This document shows positions 1-8,355 of a stretch of DNA of 64,000 nucleotides, piece after piece. Position 1 is the first letter of the stretch, and each line of letters begins with the position of its first letter. The position numbers and the translations under genes were made by a program. The stretch comes from Clostridium_AW sp040797845 (GTDB lineage Bacteria; Bacillota; Clostridia; Clostridiales; Clostridiaceae). A model generated the notes under the pieces. The model was not told the origin of the DNA and ran no database searches. It worked only from the letters and a program-made list of their open reading frames with translations. The stretch is taken from positions 1 through 64,000 of the forward strand of contig JBFNFA010000009.1 in the NCBI GenBank assembly GCA_040797845.1. The letters run 5' to 3'.

Positions 1-116
1 TCTAGTGATAGATTTTTTATTTTTTAATCTGTCTACCTTAAGGGGAGCATATCAAAATGAATTTTACGGTATTTTTATGTGATGATTATTTCTTTGTAAA
101 ATGTACTGAAGCTAAG

Positions 117-644
117 TTAAAAAAATTCTTTTGGATAAACTACAACTCCTGACACATTAACAAGGCTACCACCTTCAAGTTCTAATGCCATAAAGGATTC
201 CTTTGGTACATCAAAGGGAGGCTTTATATCCCATATGTCTGCAGGCTTAAATCCAAATCGTGGATAATATTCATCATGTCCTAGAACAATTACTGACTTA
301 AATTGAAGTTCTTTTGCAATTTTCAGGCTTTCAATGATTAGTTTACTGCCTATACTCTTATTTCGATGTTGTGGTAGCACCGAAACAGGAGCTAATGCCA
401 ATGATTCATACTCTTCTTCGTCATTTTTAATAAGAAGTTTTGTAAGCATAATATGTCCCACAATTTCTCCATCAAGTTCTGCAACTAGGGAAAGCTCTGG
501 TACAAATACGTCACTTTTTCTCAATCTTTCAACTAAAAACTGCTCCTTATGATCACTATAATCAGCATCTTCAAATGCTTTTTCTATAATATGCTCCGAT
601 ATCTTATAATCCCTTTCAGTTTCCTGTCTTATTATTATATTCAT
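117..644 (-). CDS. GNAT family N-acetyltransferase
   Basis: This 175-residue protein has the GNAT fold: an N-terminal strand and helix, a central region LAPVSVLPQHRNKSIGSKLI that carries the acetyl-CoA pyrophosphate-binding Q-x-x-G/A type loop, and a late segment VIVLGHDEYYPRFGF typical of the YhbS-like branch. It would move an acetyl group from acetyl-CoA to an amine on an unknown small molecule or protein. A GGAG site sits nine bases before the ATG. It is the last gene of a run of separate minus-strand accessory genes; its neighbour at 693-1250 is also a GNAT but of a different branch, so they are not a recent duplication. The substrate cannot be told. Confidence 0.9.
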   Translation of the reverse strand: MNIIIRQETERDYKISEHIIEKAFEDADYSDHKEQFLVERLRKSDVFVPELSLVAELDGEIVGHIMLTKLLIKNDEEEYESLALAPVSVLPQHRNKSIGSKLIIESLKIAKELQFKSVIVLGHDEYYPRFGFKPADIWDIKPPFDVPKESFMALELEGGSLVNVSGVVVYPKEFF

Positions 645-692
645 GTTAAAATACTCCTTTCTGAATTGAATTACATTGATTTTTTTATTAAC

Positions 693-1250
693 TCATAAAA
701 ATTCTTCCTTTAGTATAGAATAATATTTACAATCAACTAATAATCCTGTATTGGTTTTAGTAATTTTTCTCAAAGTTCCCTCATATCTTAAACCACATTT
801 TTCCATAACCTTCCCTGAGGCTAGGTTGTTTATATGGTGTCTACCAGTTATACGCTCAAATCCAACTCCTTCAAATGCAAATTTAATTACTCTTAAAAAA
901 GCTTCAGTTGTTATACCTCTATTCCAATAATTTTTACTTATGCAATAGCCAATTTCACAATTCTCTTTATGATTATTAATATTCATAAGACAAATTGAAC
1001 CTATTACACTACCCCTCTCTTTTAACTCTATTGCCCAATTATAGTTTTCATAAATACTATATTCACTAATCCATATTTCAAACACTTTTCTTGTTGCTTC
1101 TACATCTTCATGAGTTGTCCATGTTAGATATTTAGTAACCTCTGGATCAGATGTCCAATTATCATATGCATCTCTAGCGTCCTCCTTCCTAAAAGGTCTT
1201 AATATAAGCCTCTCAGTTTCTAAAACTTTTGTTCCTAAATGATTTAGCAT
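693..1250 (-). CDS. RimJ/RimL-type GNAT acetyltransferase
   Basis: This 185-residue protein belongs to the RimJ/RimL branch of GNAT acetyltransferases, which acetylate protein N-termini or drug-like amines. The N-terminus (LETERLILRPFRKEDA) and the core GYCISKNYWNRGITTEAF followed by NLASGKVMEKCGLRYEGTLR are diagnostic. I place the start at the ATG at 1250, because GGGGGAAG lies just upstream; an in-frame ATG ten codons earlier (1280) has no good ribosome binding site. No regulatory site is evident. The substrate is unknown. Confidence 0.88.
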   Translation of the reverse strand: MLNHLGTKVLETERLILRPFRKEDARDAYDNWTSDPEVTKYLTWTTHEDVEATRKVFEIWISEYSIYENYNWAIELKERGSVIGSICLMNINNHKENCEIGYCISKNYWNRGITTEAFLRVIKFAFEGVGFERITGRHHINNLASGKVMEKCGLRYEGTLRKITKTNTGLLVDCKYYSILKEEFL

Positions 1251-1349
1251 ATGTCTTCCCCCAAATTTTTTTCCATTCAATGAGAATATCTTTTATCCAC
1301 CCTAAATCAAATTCACTAAAAATGATTCTACAATATAGATTTAAATATT

Positions 1350-2063
1350 TTATTTCTTTTTCATTAATACCGTCCAAAGAAAACTTTTTCCAAATATATT
1401 GTCATCGATACTTTCTTTCATTTCTCTAAATTCAACTATTTCAAAACAAGTCTCTAAAATACTTTTTATTTTATATTCAGAAAATCCAATTCCTCCATGC
1501 ATGGAATATTCCCTATAAACATCGTAATCAGAGATGTTTGCCCCACCCTTTAAATTAAAACATGTCATACCAAAATATCCTTCTGGCTTTAAATACTTTA
1601 AAATGGTTTTTAGATACAGGTTTCTTCTATGAGGTTTTATATGATGGAGACAACCACTATCATATATATAATCAAAACTCTCTGATTTAGCTTCAAAATT
1701 AAATATAGATTCACATAATAAATTTACTTTTATAGATTGTTCTTTTGCTATTTGTTTTCCCCATTCTATAGAAGTCATTGAAATGTCTATTCCATGAGCT
1801 TCAAACCCTTTTCTTGCAAGATAAAAAGAGTTTCTACCATATCCACAACCAATATCAAGTGCTTTTCCTTGTTTAAATAGCCCTGTCTCCACATATGAAA
1901 CAAGATTTTCATCAGGAGCGTTTTTAAAAAACGGAATTGGTTTATCCTTATCAGAATAAAATTTATCCCACCATTCACTCTCTCTTCTATCTAATAGATT
2001 GTCCAACATAATAAATACATCATTTTCCGTCATAATGGTTTCTGAATCAATTTTGTTTAACAT
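1350..2063 (-). CDS. class I SAM-dependent methyltransferase
   Basis: The 237-residue product carries the SAM-binding motif I ALDIGCGYGRN near residue 70, an acidic motif II region (AHGIDIS) and the post-motif FDYIYDSGCLHHI, so it is a small-molecule methyltransferase of the UbiE/TehB-like class. The N-terminus ESEWWDKFYSDKDKPIPFF resembles the tellurite-resistance and thiopurine methyltransferase-like proteins; the substrate is not predictable. The start at 2063 is favoured because GGGGTG lies eight bases upstream; a longer reading from 2108 uses TTG without a ribosome binding site. The downstream GNAT gene begins 100 bp away. Confidence 0.85.
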   Translation of the reverse strand: MLNKIDSETIMTENDVFIMLDNLLDRRESEWWDKFYSDKDKPIPFFKNAPDENLVSYVETGLFKQGKALDIGCGYGRNSFYLARKGFEAHGIDISMTSIEWGKQIAKEQSIKVNLLCESIFNFEAKSESFDYIYDSGCLHHIKPHRRNLYLKTILKYLKPEGYFGMTCFNLKGGANISDYDVYREYSMHGGIGFSEYKIKSILETCFEIVEFREMKESIDDNIFGKSFLWTVLMKKK

Positions 2064-2135
2064 TGTTAATACACCCCATTTTCTATTACTTTTAATATAA
2101 TCAATCAAACCAGGTATATTTTATTTGTATTACAT

Positions 2136-2894
2136 TTATAAAATCCCATTATATAAAGTAACATTTTCTATATTTATATTTTTACTATAGAAGGTTTCAT
2201 TATTACATTGAGTAAAAACATCAACATGATATTTGTCATTTTCTTCAAATAGTAACGTTTGTCTTTTATCTAACTTAATAGTAATTGGATTTTTATCTAT
2301 AATAGATTCATGAAAAATATCATTTATTAATTTAATATCCTCTATGGTAAAAGGACCTTTAACCACAACCTTACTTATGCCAATAATGTTGTTATCTCTA
2401 CTATTAGGAACCATATATTGATTCATAAATTCACGAGATTTCTGATCTTTCATTTGTTGTATTCCAATTTGCAAAGGAATTCCTTGAAAAAAATTAATAT
2501 AACTATTTTTCCATGGCATTGTTCGAGTAAATATATTAAAAAACCACTTAAATTTTAGAAATTCAGGAGTTGTAATCTCAACATTCCTTTTCTTTAATAA
2601 ATCATAAACTCTATTAATATTATCTGTATCTAACATAAGACAAATCATTCCTCTATGTCCTTGGTTATATAGTTTAACCCAATTTTCTTTCCATCCTCCA
2701 CCATTAGGCCTTAAGATATTTATCATCTCAAAATATTCATTTCCAATCCATAAATTTGATGCTTTAAACCCTTTAGTTCCTTTCCCCCACTTAGGCTCAT
2801 AGGGAAAGCCAGCATTTATTATTTGTTCAATAATTTTTGAATTACATTGGTAAGCCACATCAATATTTATTACAAAGTGATCTAATTTAAACAT
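2136..2894 (-). CDS. VOC (glyoxalase-like) superfamily protein
   Basis: The 252-residue protein begins with FKLDHFVINI, the usual first strand of a vicinal-oxygen-chelate module, and continues with FEMINILRPNGGGWKENW and a second half (IGISKVVVKGPFT..IKLINDIF) that reads as a second beta-alpha-beta unit. Length and plan resemble the glyoxalase-like family rather than a drug-binding protein of about 130 residues. A strong AAGGGGGG site precedes the ATG. Metal ligands cannot be assigned with certainty and no substrate can be named. It is flanked by a methyltransferase and a GNAT, each apparently its own unit. Confidence 0.7.
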   Translation of the reverse strand: MFKLDHFVINIDVAYQCNSKIIEQIINAGFPYEPKWGKGTKGFKASNLWIGNEYFEMINILRPNGGGWKENWVKLYNQGHRGMICLMLDTDNINRVYDLLKKRNVEITTPEFLKFKWFFNIFTRTMPWKNSYINFFQGIPLQIGIQQMKDQKSREFMNQYMVPNSRDNNIIGISKVVVKGPFTIEDIKLINDIFHESIIDKNPITIKLDKRQTLLFEENDKYHVDVFTQCNNETFYSKNINIENVTLYNGIL

Positions 2895-2929
2895 TTTGCC
2901 CCCCTTATTTATTAAAGAACAATATATAA

Positions 2930-3463
2930 TTATAGTTGCAAGACCATATGTATATCATATGGTTCCAATTCATATAAGTCTTTATTTATCTCATTTGTCA
3001 CTTTTGCACCCATAGCAAAATAAAAATCTACTGTATTTTTAAAAGGTGTAGCGGATATATAGAGACTATTAGCATTTAATTCTTTTGCTCTTTTAGATAG
3101 TAAATTAACTAAATTTTTACCTATACCTTTTTTACGATAATTATTACTTATATATAACATATCAAGTTTAAGTTGGTCATCATTTCTTCCAATAAATTTG
3201 CTTTCTAAAGCCCCTAAACCTACAATTATTTTATCGTCAAAGGCCCCATATATAGTTCCATTTCTATCATATATGTCTTGTAATCTATCAATATATTCAT
3301 GGAGTTCTTTCAAGATCCAGCCCTCAATATTATAAAATTCATTTACTATTTCAAGTTTATTACTTCTAAAATAATAAACTTCATTTACAATTTCTTTTCT
3401 ATTAATTTCACCTAATAGTTTAAGTTCTGACCTCTCAAGTAATCTATAGTTCAAAATAATCAA
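2930..3463 (-). CDS. GNAT family N-acetyltransferase
   Basis: This 177-residue GNAT protein shows LDMLYISNNYRKKGIGKNLV, with the R-K-K-G-I-G acetyl-CoA loop, and the later ANSLYISATPFKNTVDFYF motif. It resembles the clostridial branch whose C-terminus reads FYFAMGAKVTNEINKDLYELEP and which is annotated only as acetyltransferase. The reading frame opens with TTG at 3463; a second TTG four codons in would have a better-spaced AGTGAG, so the true start is uncertain by a few residues. The substrate is unknown. Confidence 0.86.
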   Translation of the reverse strand: MIILNYRLLERSELKLLGEINRKEIVNEVYYFRSNKLEIVNEFYNIEGWILKELHEYIDRLQDIYDRNGTIYGAFDDKIIVGLGALESKFIGRNDDQLKLDMLYISNNYRKKGIGKNLVNLLSKRAKELNANSLYISATPFKNTVDFYFAMGAKVTNEINKDLYELEPYDIHMVLQL

Positions 3464-3541
3464 CTCACTTTCAAATAAAGTTAAACCTTGTTTTTAATAC
3501 ATAATGTTTAATAATTGTGACGTAATTTTATCTTAAATAAT

Positions 3542-3624
3542 CTATTTCCATAGCATTACAAATGTACCTGCGATGATGGGTAAACTAGCAATCAAAGTTT
3601 TTACAGTAGCTAAAGGCTGTACTT
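3542..3624 (-). pseudogene. possible tail of a lost membrane protein
   Basis: In the gap between the CPBP gene and the GNAT gene the minus strand reads a short open stretch of about 26 codons ending in a stop at 3542, with the sequence TLIASLPIIAGTFVMLWK. It looks like a last transmembrane helix of a transporter. There is no start codon, and it overlaps the end of the CPBP gene in another frame. I infer a gene remnant; it could equally be chance hydrophobic coding. Confidence 0.25.
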
Positions 3625-4353
3625 ATTTACATAGTGCTGCTTTTTCATCTTTTTAGATGAAAAAATAAAAATTAAAATAATGAATAAAATTGTTCCTCCT
3701 GCAATTACCGTAGAGAAATTATCAAATACAGGAAATTGCTCTATTTTTAATAAATAGGTCAAAATTGCATTTGGCAAATTTACAAAATATGAAACAATGA
3801 CATTGTTATCTGATAGTTTAAAAGCCACTGCAAACCCTATACCAACCGCAAACAAGAGTAGCAAATCACTTATAGTTCTAAAACCTGGATATCCTAAATG
3901 ATAAATTGAAAAGAAAAAACCAGATATCAGTATTGCTGGCAACCATCCATATTGTTTCTCAAATCTGGTCTGCATAAATCCTCTGAAAAGAAATTCTTCA
4001 AAAAATGTAGTCATAATAAGTGGTACTATACAGAGGGAAAGCAGTTCAAATGGAATAGAAATAGAATTTATAATTAAAGGAATGCATTGACCACCTACGG
4101 AAAAAATCACAAAAGCAACCAGAATAACAATTTGCCTTATTCTAATTTTTCTAATACCAAGATCGTAAAATGCTTTATGCCCACGGCTTTTATATGTAAA
4201 ATATAAAGGTAAAATTGTGCTTAGCAATAATCCATAAATCAGATTATAGAATATATAAAATCCTTTTCCCCTAACCATATTTGCCAATGAGATAAAAAAA
4301 ATGATCGCTACTATAAGAAGCATGGACAAAAGTAAAAATTTATGCTTTTTCAT
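3610..4353 (-). CDS. CPBP family intramembrane protease (CAAX/Abi type)
   Basis: The 247-residue product has about seven hydrophobic segments and two of the three CPBP motifs: EEFLFRG (motif 1, EExxxR) near residue 118 and FSIYH (motif 2, FxxxH). In the third motif, normally HxxxN, the sequence is SYFVN, so the histidine is replaced by serine. Members of this membrane family process CAAX-like substrates or confer self-immunity to peptides; the altered third motif raises doubt about catalysis. I chose the ATG at 4353, nine bases after GGAG, over the upstream ATG at 4386. Confidence 0.85.
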   Translation of the reverse strand: MKKHKFLLLSMLLIVAIIFFISLANMVRGKGFYIFYNLIYGLLLSTILPLYFTYKSRGHKAFYDLGIRKIRIRQIVILVAFVIFSVGGQCIPLIINSISIPFELLSLCIVPLIMTTFFEEFLFRGFMQTRFEKQYGWLPAILISGFFFSIYHLGYPGFRTISDLLLLFAVGIGFAVAFKLSDNNVIVSYFVNLPNAILTYLLKIEQFPVFDNFSTVIAGGTILFIILIFIFSSKKMKKQHYVNKYSL

Positions 4354-4405
4354 TTTAATTCTCCAATCTAATATACATAATTTCACTTCACATTTTAACG
4401 CATTT

Positions 4406-4798
4406 TCAATCAGCAGTTATTTCAACTTTCATCCTATCTGGGTCTTCAAAATATACAGCATAATAATTTTCCCCTCCTGCATAAGGATGCCTATCTTCAT
4501 ACAATATTTTTATACCTTTTTCTTTTAGCTTTTCTGTTATACCATCTACAAACTCACGACTTTCCCCGTGAAAAGCAAGATGATTTAGTCCAGCCCTACA
4601 CCTATGATAAGGTATATCTAAAAACCGCTCTTCAGCTTGTACAAATACAATATATGTATCCTCTAAAACATAGCTTATTCCTCGTTGCCATTTTTGATAT
4701 TCTCTATATCCTAACTCTTGTAATAACCATCCCCAAAATTCATTACTTATATTTAAATCTCTTACATAAATCTCAACATGATGTAATGTACCTTTCAT
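4406..4798 (-). CDS. VOC family protein (glyoxalase/bleomycin-resistance fold)
   Basis: A 130-residue single VOC module: TLHHVEIYVRDLNIS at the start gives the first histidine ligand, GLNHLAFHGESREFVD the second module start, and YYAVYFEDPDRMKVEI the terminal FxDPDG-like glutamate strand. Proteins of this size are lactoylglutathione lyase-like enzymes or antibiotic-binding proteins. AGGTGG lies six bases before the ATG at 4798; a GTG three codons earlier overlaps that site and is rejected. It ends 52 bp before the CPBP gene and may be cotranscribed with it and with the methyltransferase upstream. Confidence 0.85.
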   Translation of the reverse strand: MKGTLHHVEIYVRDLNISNEFWGWLLQELGYREYQKWQRGISYVLEDTYIVFVQAEERFLDIPYHRCRAGLNHLAFHGESREFVDGITEKLKEKGIKILYEDRHPYAGGENYYAVYFEDPDRMKVEITAD

Positions 4799-4815
4799 AA
4801 TTTCCACCTCTAATA

Positions 4816-5427
4816 TTACTTTCTCCCTTTCATCAAAAACAATGAATATTTCACTTTTTCATCTCCTATAATCTTTTCACTATAAAAAAAGGTATTTGAT
4901 TCTACATCCTTAAAACCTGAAGCAGTTAAAATATTCTTCAAATTCTGCTGATTAAACCCATTATGCCCATGAAAATCTTTATATTCTTTATGGAAGCTGC
5001 CATCTTCTTCATCTAAATCTACTATACATAATTGGCCATCTTTATTAAGCAATTCATAAAATTTTCTTATTGTAGATTCAGTATCATGGATGTGGTGGAG
5101 CACCATGGAATTATAAATAACATGAAATTCCTCATTTAATGTATTTTCAGTGAATATATCTAAATGATAGGGAAACATGTTCTTTACTTTGTATTTACAA
5201 ATTTTAGAGTTTAATATGTCTATCATTCCTTTTGAGGAATCAATGAGAGTAATACTTTTAAATTTATCATAAAGATTAAAACTTATAAGACCAGTTCCAC
5301 ACCCAAACTCCATAGCAGAATAATTTCTATTGCTATCAATGGATTTACTTATTTCATTTGCTATTATTTTTGCTCTATTAATTCTTTCTTCAGTATCCCA
5401 ATTCTTAGCATCATTATCAAATCTCAT
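4816..5427 (-). CDS. class I SAM-dependent methyltransferase
   Basis: The 203-residue protein opens with FDNDAKNWDTEERINRAKII, continues with the SAM motif I MEFGCGTGLIS and the motif II-like ITLIDSSKGMIDIL, then YNSMVLHHIHD. This arrangement is that of the UbiE/YafE-like methyltransferases found as single genes in clostridia. The ATG at 5427 follows AAAGGAG by seven bases. It is 17 bp from the VOC gene, so the two are likely one transcript. The substrate is unknown. Confidence 0.88.
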   Translation of the reverse strand: MRFDNDAKNWDTEERINRAKIIANEISKSIDSNRNYSAMEFGCGTGLISFNLYDKFKSITLIDSSKGMIDILNSKICKYKVKNMFPYHLDIFTENTLNEEFHVIYNSMVLHHIHDTESTIRKFYELLNKDGQLCIVDLDEEDGSFHKEYKDFHGHNGFNQQNLKNILTASGFKDVESNTFFYSEKIIGDEKVKYSLFLMKGRK

Positions 5428-5604
5428 TGAAGAACTCCTTTCCAATCCATATCTAGATCTCTTAATTCATTATATTTTATGCACTTTTTGTTACAGTATA
5501 ATTTACCTTTTAGAATCTAAGCTACCTTTAATATCAAATATACTGATACTTCCTATTATACTATATTTTTATTTATAACTATAATTTTACATTATAATTT
5601 TATA

Positions 5605-5720
5605 AAAAGAGAGAGCATATAATTAAGTAATTTAGAAGATATGAAACACTTATGTTAATCAAAAATTTTTTCAATAAAAAATAGCCACTTGAGGCTTTTA
5701 TTCTCAGGCGACTATTATTT
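5605..5720 (+). pseudogene. duplicated relic of the GIY-YIG gene tail and terminator
   Basis: About 115 bp matches the last third of the intact GIY-YIG gene and its terminator (about 6667-6785) with scattered substitutions. Read in the matching frame it gives KREHIIK, a stop, then FRRYETLMLIKNFFNKK, against KREYAIKQFRRNEKLMLIEK in the intact copy; the glutamine codon CAA has become TAA. The rest of the gene is absent. It is a decayed tandem copy, in the same orientation, on the far side of the broken sugar-kinase gene. Confidence 0.8.
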
Positions 5721-5739
5721 CTATACTATTACTAGATGA

Positions 5740-6184
5740 TTATTGCACATCTATTTCGTTTATCCCTAAAGCTAAAGCACCTAATATACCAGAACTACTA
5801 CCCAGCCAGACTTGGTGCAGTTATATAATTGTCCATATCTTTTAATTCTTCCGTTACTATATAGCCGTTTAAGAGTTCTTTTACATTCTTTCTTATAAGT
5901 GGATATAAAAATTTTCTATCCATTACTCCTCCACCTAATATGATATTTATTGGAGATAGCACTAATATATAATTTACTATGGCCTGAGAAATATAATCTG
6001 CTACATACATCCATGATTCATGATCCTCTGGTATTTCAATGCCTTTTAATTTAGTTCTTCCCTCAATTGCAGGGCCTGAAGCTAATCCTTCTAGGCAAGT
6101 TCCATGAAAAGGGCAGTTTTCTTCTTTTGTGCCTGTAGCTAATACAAACTTTGTACCTCCTGCTTCTATAGCTCCAAAAATCAT
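5740..6184 (-). pseudogene. ROK family sugar kinase (fructokinase-like), internally deleted and frameshifted
   Basis: The N-terminus GAIEAGGTKFVLATGT is the ROK phosphate-binding strand, but it runs directly into CPFHGTCLEGLASGPAI, the zinc-site segment that normally lies about 120 residues further on. The C-terminal half (INIILGGGVMDRKFLYPLI) is present. After ITAPSLAG the frame meets a stop, while another frame continues GILGALALGINEIDVQ to a stop at 5740, the expected family C-terminus. An internal deletion and a late frameshift therefore both show loss of function. The family phosphorylates fructose or glucose with ATP. Confidence 0.85.
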
Positions 6185-6492
6185 ATTCTATTCCCTTCTT
6201 CCTACATATACTATATCTACTTTATTTTAATGATTTATCTATTAACCCTATACATGCAGTACAAATAATTTCTTAGTAATTTTAATTATTCAATGCACTT
6301 ATGGAAAAATTAGGTATATATTGTATCTATATATAGTATGACTGTTTTGTTAAATTTCTGCAAGCCAAATCATTATATTAGTGATTATCTATTTATGTGT
6401 GTTATATAAATAGATATTTCTATTGTTTAAAACTGAAATCTACTAATAGATAAGTAGTTATGCACTGTGATATAATAACCTTGGTGATTAAT
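6185..6492. other. intergenic region, no gene seen
   Basis: About 300 bp of AT-rich DNA separates the broken ROK gene from the GIY-YIG gene. I see no open frame with a ribosome binding site. A TATAAT hexamer at 6471-6476 lies 16 bases before the GIY-YIG start, but no convincing -35 element accompanies it. Confidence 0.5.
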
Positions 6493-6747
6493 ATGTGTTA
6501 TGTATATATACTTCAATGCTCAGATGGTACTTTGTATACTGGATGGACTACTGATTTAAATAGACGAATAGAAACACACTCTAAGGGTAAGGGTGCTAAA
6601 TATACTCGTTGTCGATTGCCTGTAGAACTTGTTTATTTCGAAGAATTTGAGGACAAGATATCTGCCCAAAAGAGAGAGTACGCAATTAAGCAATTTAGAA
6701 GAAATGAAAAACTTATGTTGATCGAGAAATTTTTCATTAAAAAATAG
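6493..6747 (+). CDS. GIY-YIG domain protein (YhbQ/UPF0213 type)
   Basis: An 84-residue protein consisting only of the GIY-YIG nuclease domain: YVYILQCSDGTLYTGWT carries the two GIY/YIG strands, followed by DLNRRIETHSKGKGAKYT with the catalytic-type arginine, and PVELVYFEEFEDKISAQKRE with the conserved glutamate. Small stand-alone members (YhbQ) are proposed DNA repair or structure-specific nucleases, mostly untested. I place the start at the ATG at 6493, where GGTG lies upstream and the family domain begins; an ATG at 6460 would add an atypical extension. A decayed tail copy lies at 5605-5720. Confidence 0.92.
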   Translation: MCYVYILQCSDGTLYTGWTTDLNRRIETHSKGKGAKYTRCRLPVELVYFEEFEDKISAQKREYAIKQFRRNEKLMLIEKFFIKK

Positions 6748-6791
6748 CCATCTGAGACTTTTCTATTCTCCGATGGCTACTTATTTTACTT
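6744..6791. terminator. bidirectional intrinsic terminator
   Basis: The arms TAGCCATC and GATGGCTA face each other across 19 bases and are bordered by A-rich and T-rich tracts. The hairpin sits between the converging GIY-YIG gene and dbpA and can serve both. A mutated copy follows the relic at 5605-5720. Confidence 0.75.
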
Positions 6792-6812
6792 AGTTATTTT
6801 ATTTCAGATACC

Positions 6813-8258
6813 TTATTTCCTTGCTTTTTCTGCTTTTAAAATCTTTCCTTTTATGGTTACGGATTTTAACCCTTCTAATACAACTTTCCCTTTTCCTTCT
6901 AATATATCTATATAGGAAATATTATCCTGTATGTCTATTATTCCAATATTATCAGCAGTAATTCCTGGAATACTTGTAATGCCTCCTACAATATCTCCCG
7001 GTCTTATCTTTTTCTTTTTACCAGCATTTATGTATATTTTCATGATATCTTTATTTAAATCTCTGCTCTTATCTTTTTTTATTTTTGGTGTAGCTTTTAT
7101 TTTCTCTAGAAAGGCTTTTTTGGCATTCTCAACCTCATACTCCATAGGTTCCTCTCTTTTAGGTATAGAAAATCCTATGTATTCTTCTATATCCTTCAAA
7201 AATCTATCTTCATATGGTGTTACAAAAGTTATAGCCTTTCCTTCTTTACCAGCACGAGCTGTTCTTCCTGTTCTATGGACGTAGCTTTCCTTCTCCATAG
7301 GTAGGTCATAATTGATTATATGAGTTACTTCTTCTACGTCAATGCCTCTAGCCGCTACATCAGTGGCTACTAGATATATAAACTCTCCTCTTTTAAATTT
7401 TTTCATGGCTTCTAATCTCTCATCTTGCATCATTCCACCATGAATTTTGCCACAAGGATAATTTTTGTTTTTAAGTCCATTATACACATTATCCACGTTC
7501 TCTTTGGTTCTACAGAATATAATACAGCTGTCTGGATTTTCAGTGATTATTACTTTATTTAAAACTTTAGGTTTATATTTATCTTGAACTTCATAAAGTA
7601 TATGTTCTATATTTTCTTCTGTAACTTCCTCTGGGCTAACTTCTATTGTAATGGGGTTTTTCATATATTTTTTACATAGTTTTTCTAATTCTTCTGGTAT
7701 TGTTGCAGAAAATAGCATGGTCACCCGGCTTGAAGGTAGCTTATTAATAATTGACTCTACCTGCTCAATAAATCCCATATTGAGCATTTCATCCCCTTCG
7801 TCAATAATCAGATATTTAATCTCATCTAATTGTAAAGTTCCCCTTTCAATATGATCTAAAGTTCTTCCTGGGGTTCCTACTACCACATGAGTTCTTTGTT
7901 TTAACTCCCTTGACTGAACGCTAAATGGCTGCTTCCCAAAAACTGCTGTAGCTCGTATTTTTTTAAACCTTCCAATATTAGATATATCTTCTTTTACTTG
8001 GATACACAATTCCCTAGTTGGAGTAAGTACCAGCATTTGAGGTTTTCCATTTTCCACTTCTACCTTTTCACATATGGGAATACCAAAGGAGGCAGTTTTA
8101 CCGCTTCCTGTTTTTGATTTAACTATTATATCTCCTTCATTTAACGCCTCTGGAATAACTTCCTTTTGCACCTTTGTAGGTTCTTCATAACCTAATTTAG
8201 CTAAAGCTTTTAATATTTCTTCGCTTATATGGAAATCTTTAAAATTTAATTCTTTCAT
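6813..8258 (-). CDS. dbpA: DEAD-box RNA helicase of the DbpA/YxiN type
   Basis: This 481-residue ATP-dependent RNA helicase has the Q motif region (FHISEEILKALAKLGYEEPT), motif I SKTGSGKT, Ia PTRELCIQ, GTPGR, motif II, SAT (FSATIPEE) and motif VI HRTGRTARAG. The last 75 residues (YINAGKKKKIRPGDIVGGI..GKVVLEGLKSVTIKG) match the DbpA C-terminal RNA-binding domain that recognises hairpin 92 of 23S rRNA, so a role in 50S subunit assembly is likely. Motif II reads DEGD rather than DEAD, an uncommon variant. AGAGGT stands seven bases before the ATG. It appears to be its own transcription unit. Confidence 0.93.
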   Translation of the reverse strand: MKELNFKDFHISEEILKALAKLGYEEPTKVQKEVIPEALNEGDIIVKSKTGSGKTASFGIPICEKVEVENGKPQMLVLTPTRELCIQVKEDISNIGRFKKIRATAVFGKQPFSVQSRELKQRTHVVVGTPGRTLDHIERGTLQLDEIKYLIIDEGDEMLNMGFIEQVESIINKLPSSRVTMLFSATIPEELEKLCKKYMKNPITIEVSPEEVTEENIEHILYEVQDKYKPKVLNKVIITENPDSCIIFCRTKENVDNVYNGLKNKNYPCGKIHGGMMQDERLEAMKKFKRGEFIYLVATDVAARGIDVEEVTHIINYDLPMEKESYVHRTGRTARAGKEGKAITFVTPYEDRFLKDIEEYIGFSIPKREEPMEYEVENAKKAFLEKIKATPKIKKDKSRDLNKDIMKIYINAGKKKKIRPGDIVGGITSIPGITADNIGIIDIQDNISYIDILEGKGKVVLEGLKSVTIKGKILKAEKARK

Positions 8259-8355
8259 TAGTTTTACCTCTTTATCATTAGTGTTCTTATAATCTTAGTT
8301 ATTGCTTATTATTATCATACTCAATGTTACATATTCTAAATATTAATGGCTAATA

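Noticed and set aside
57..152. Plus-strand ATG frame after GGGGAG at the left edge
   Set aside because: It overlaps the end of the GNAT gene on the other strand and yields a short, unconvincing peptide; the site is best read as chance.
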